A DNA stretch of 5,591 nucleotides from Elusimicrobiota bacterium (lineage in GTDB: Bacteria > Elusimicrobiota > Elusimicrobia > UBA1565 > UBA9628). The position numbers and the translations under genes are program-made. Below the pieces are notes generated by a model. It was not told the origin of the DNA. It made no database searches and saw only the letters and a program-made list of their open reading frames with translations. Position 1 is the first letter of the stretch. Each line of letters opens with the position of its first letter. Shown here piece after piece: positions 5,184 to 5,591 of the stretch. The stretch is taken from positions 1-5,591 of the forward strand of contig JAGWMT010000215.1 in NCBI GenBank assembly GCA_028871595.1, given 5' to 3'.

Positions 5184-5591
5184 TTACTTGTCGAGGTGGT
5201 GGGGCCGCGACTCGGCCCAGGACGCGGACGTGATGCGCACGAACTCGGCCTTTTTCCACAGCTCGGGCAGGGAGCTGGCGCCGGAGTAGCTCATGCCGGA
5301 GCGCACGCCGCCGATCAGCTGGTGGAGCACGTCGGCGACGGCGCCTTTGTACGGCGCCATGGACTCGACGCCTTCCGGCACCACTTCCGCGACTTCAATG
5401 GGGTTGAGCTCCGCCGCGTCGCGGCTGTCCTTCTTCTTGCGCGACAAAGTCGCGCCCAAGGACGCCATGCCGCGGTAGATCTTCCAGCGCGCGCCGCCGC
5501 GGACCACGGTCCAGCCCGGGCTTTCCTCGGCGCCGGCCAGGAGCGAGCCCAGCATGACGGACGACGCGCCGGCCGCGAAGGCCTTGGCCAG
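5184..5591 (-). CDS. guaB: IMP dehydrogenase / GMP reductase family enzyme, C-terminal part
   Basis: C-terminal 135 residues of a TIM-barrel purine nucleotide enzyme; the start and the catalytic cysteine loop lie beyond the right edge. IMP dehydrogenase oxidises IMP to XMP with NAD+ in guanine nucleotide synthesis; GMP reductase runs GMP to IMP. Counting from the edge, visible family blocks are AAGASSVMLGSLLAGAEESPG (split: 6-15 and 16-26), the nucleotide-binding YRGMASLGA (39-47), VPEGVE (71-76), PYKGAVADVLHQLIGG (80-95), RSGMSYSGA (97-105) and FVRITSA (117-123). These blocks favour IMP dehydrogenase. Two oddities keep the choice open: the flap at 48-71 lacks the Arg-Tyr dyad that IMP dehydrogenases use in XMP hydrolysis, and the protein stops soon after ESRPHHL without the usual longer tail. 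The gene ends with TAA and is separated from the operon by 243 bases. Confidence 0.88.
   Translation of the reverse strand: MAKAFAAGASSVMLGSLLAGAEESPGWTVVRGGARWKIYRGMASLGATLSRKKKDSRDAAELNPIEVAEVVPEGVESMAPYKGAVADVLHQLIGGVRSGMSYSGASSLPELWKKAEFVRITSASWAESRPHHLDK

Overview
The window is a GC-rich bacterial segment with five protein-coding genes. Two are conserved housekeeping or regulatory genes, each cut by a window edge. Between them lies a tightly packed minus-strand cassette of three secreted proteins that I cannot assign to named families. A membrane-linked TPR plus Ser/Thr kinase of this type, zincin-like secreted proteins of unknown function and high GC would fit a GC-rich Elusimicrobiota or a similar environmental lineage. 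That placement is only a guess, because no marker gene in the window settles taxonomy.

Layout. Bases 1-1344 (+) hold the C-terminal part of a protein with three TPR-like repeats, one transmembrane helix and a complete eukaryotic-type Ser/Thr kinase domain. It converges on the next gene with only 14 bases between the stop codons, and a perfect 12-bp palindrome sits at this junction. Bases 1359-4940 (-) hold three genes in transcription order: a 339-aa Cys/Trp-containing exported protein (3921-4940), a 312-aa exported protein with probable beta-sandwich segments (2975-3913), and a 539-aa exported HExxH zinc-metalloprotease-like protein (1359-2978). The first two are separated by 7 bases, and the last two overlap by 4 bases (GTGA), so they are very probably one translationally coupled operon. 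All three begin with a signal peptide. Bases 4941-5183 are non-coding and contain a candidate promoter, several inverted repeats that could structure the operon leader, and a hairpin downstream of the last gene. Bases 5184-5591 (-) are the C-terminal 135 residues of an IMP dehydrogenase / GMP reductase family enzyme running off the right edge.

How they may work together. The kinase and the nucleotide enzyme show no functional link to the cassette beyond adjacency. The cassette products probably meet in the periplasm or outside the cell. A working hypothesis is a metalloprotease with two dedicated partner proteins. This rests only on coupling, shared export and the zincin motif. The cassette also looks less GC-rich in places than its two neighbours, which would fit separate acquisition or weaker codon selection.
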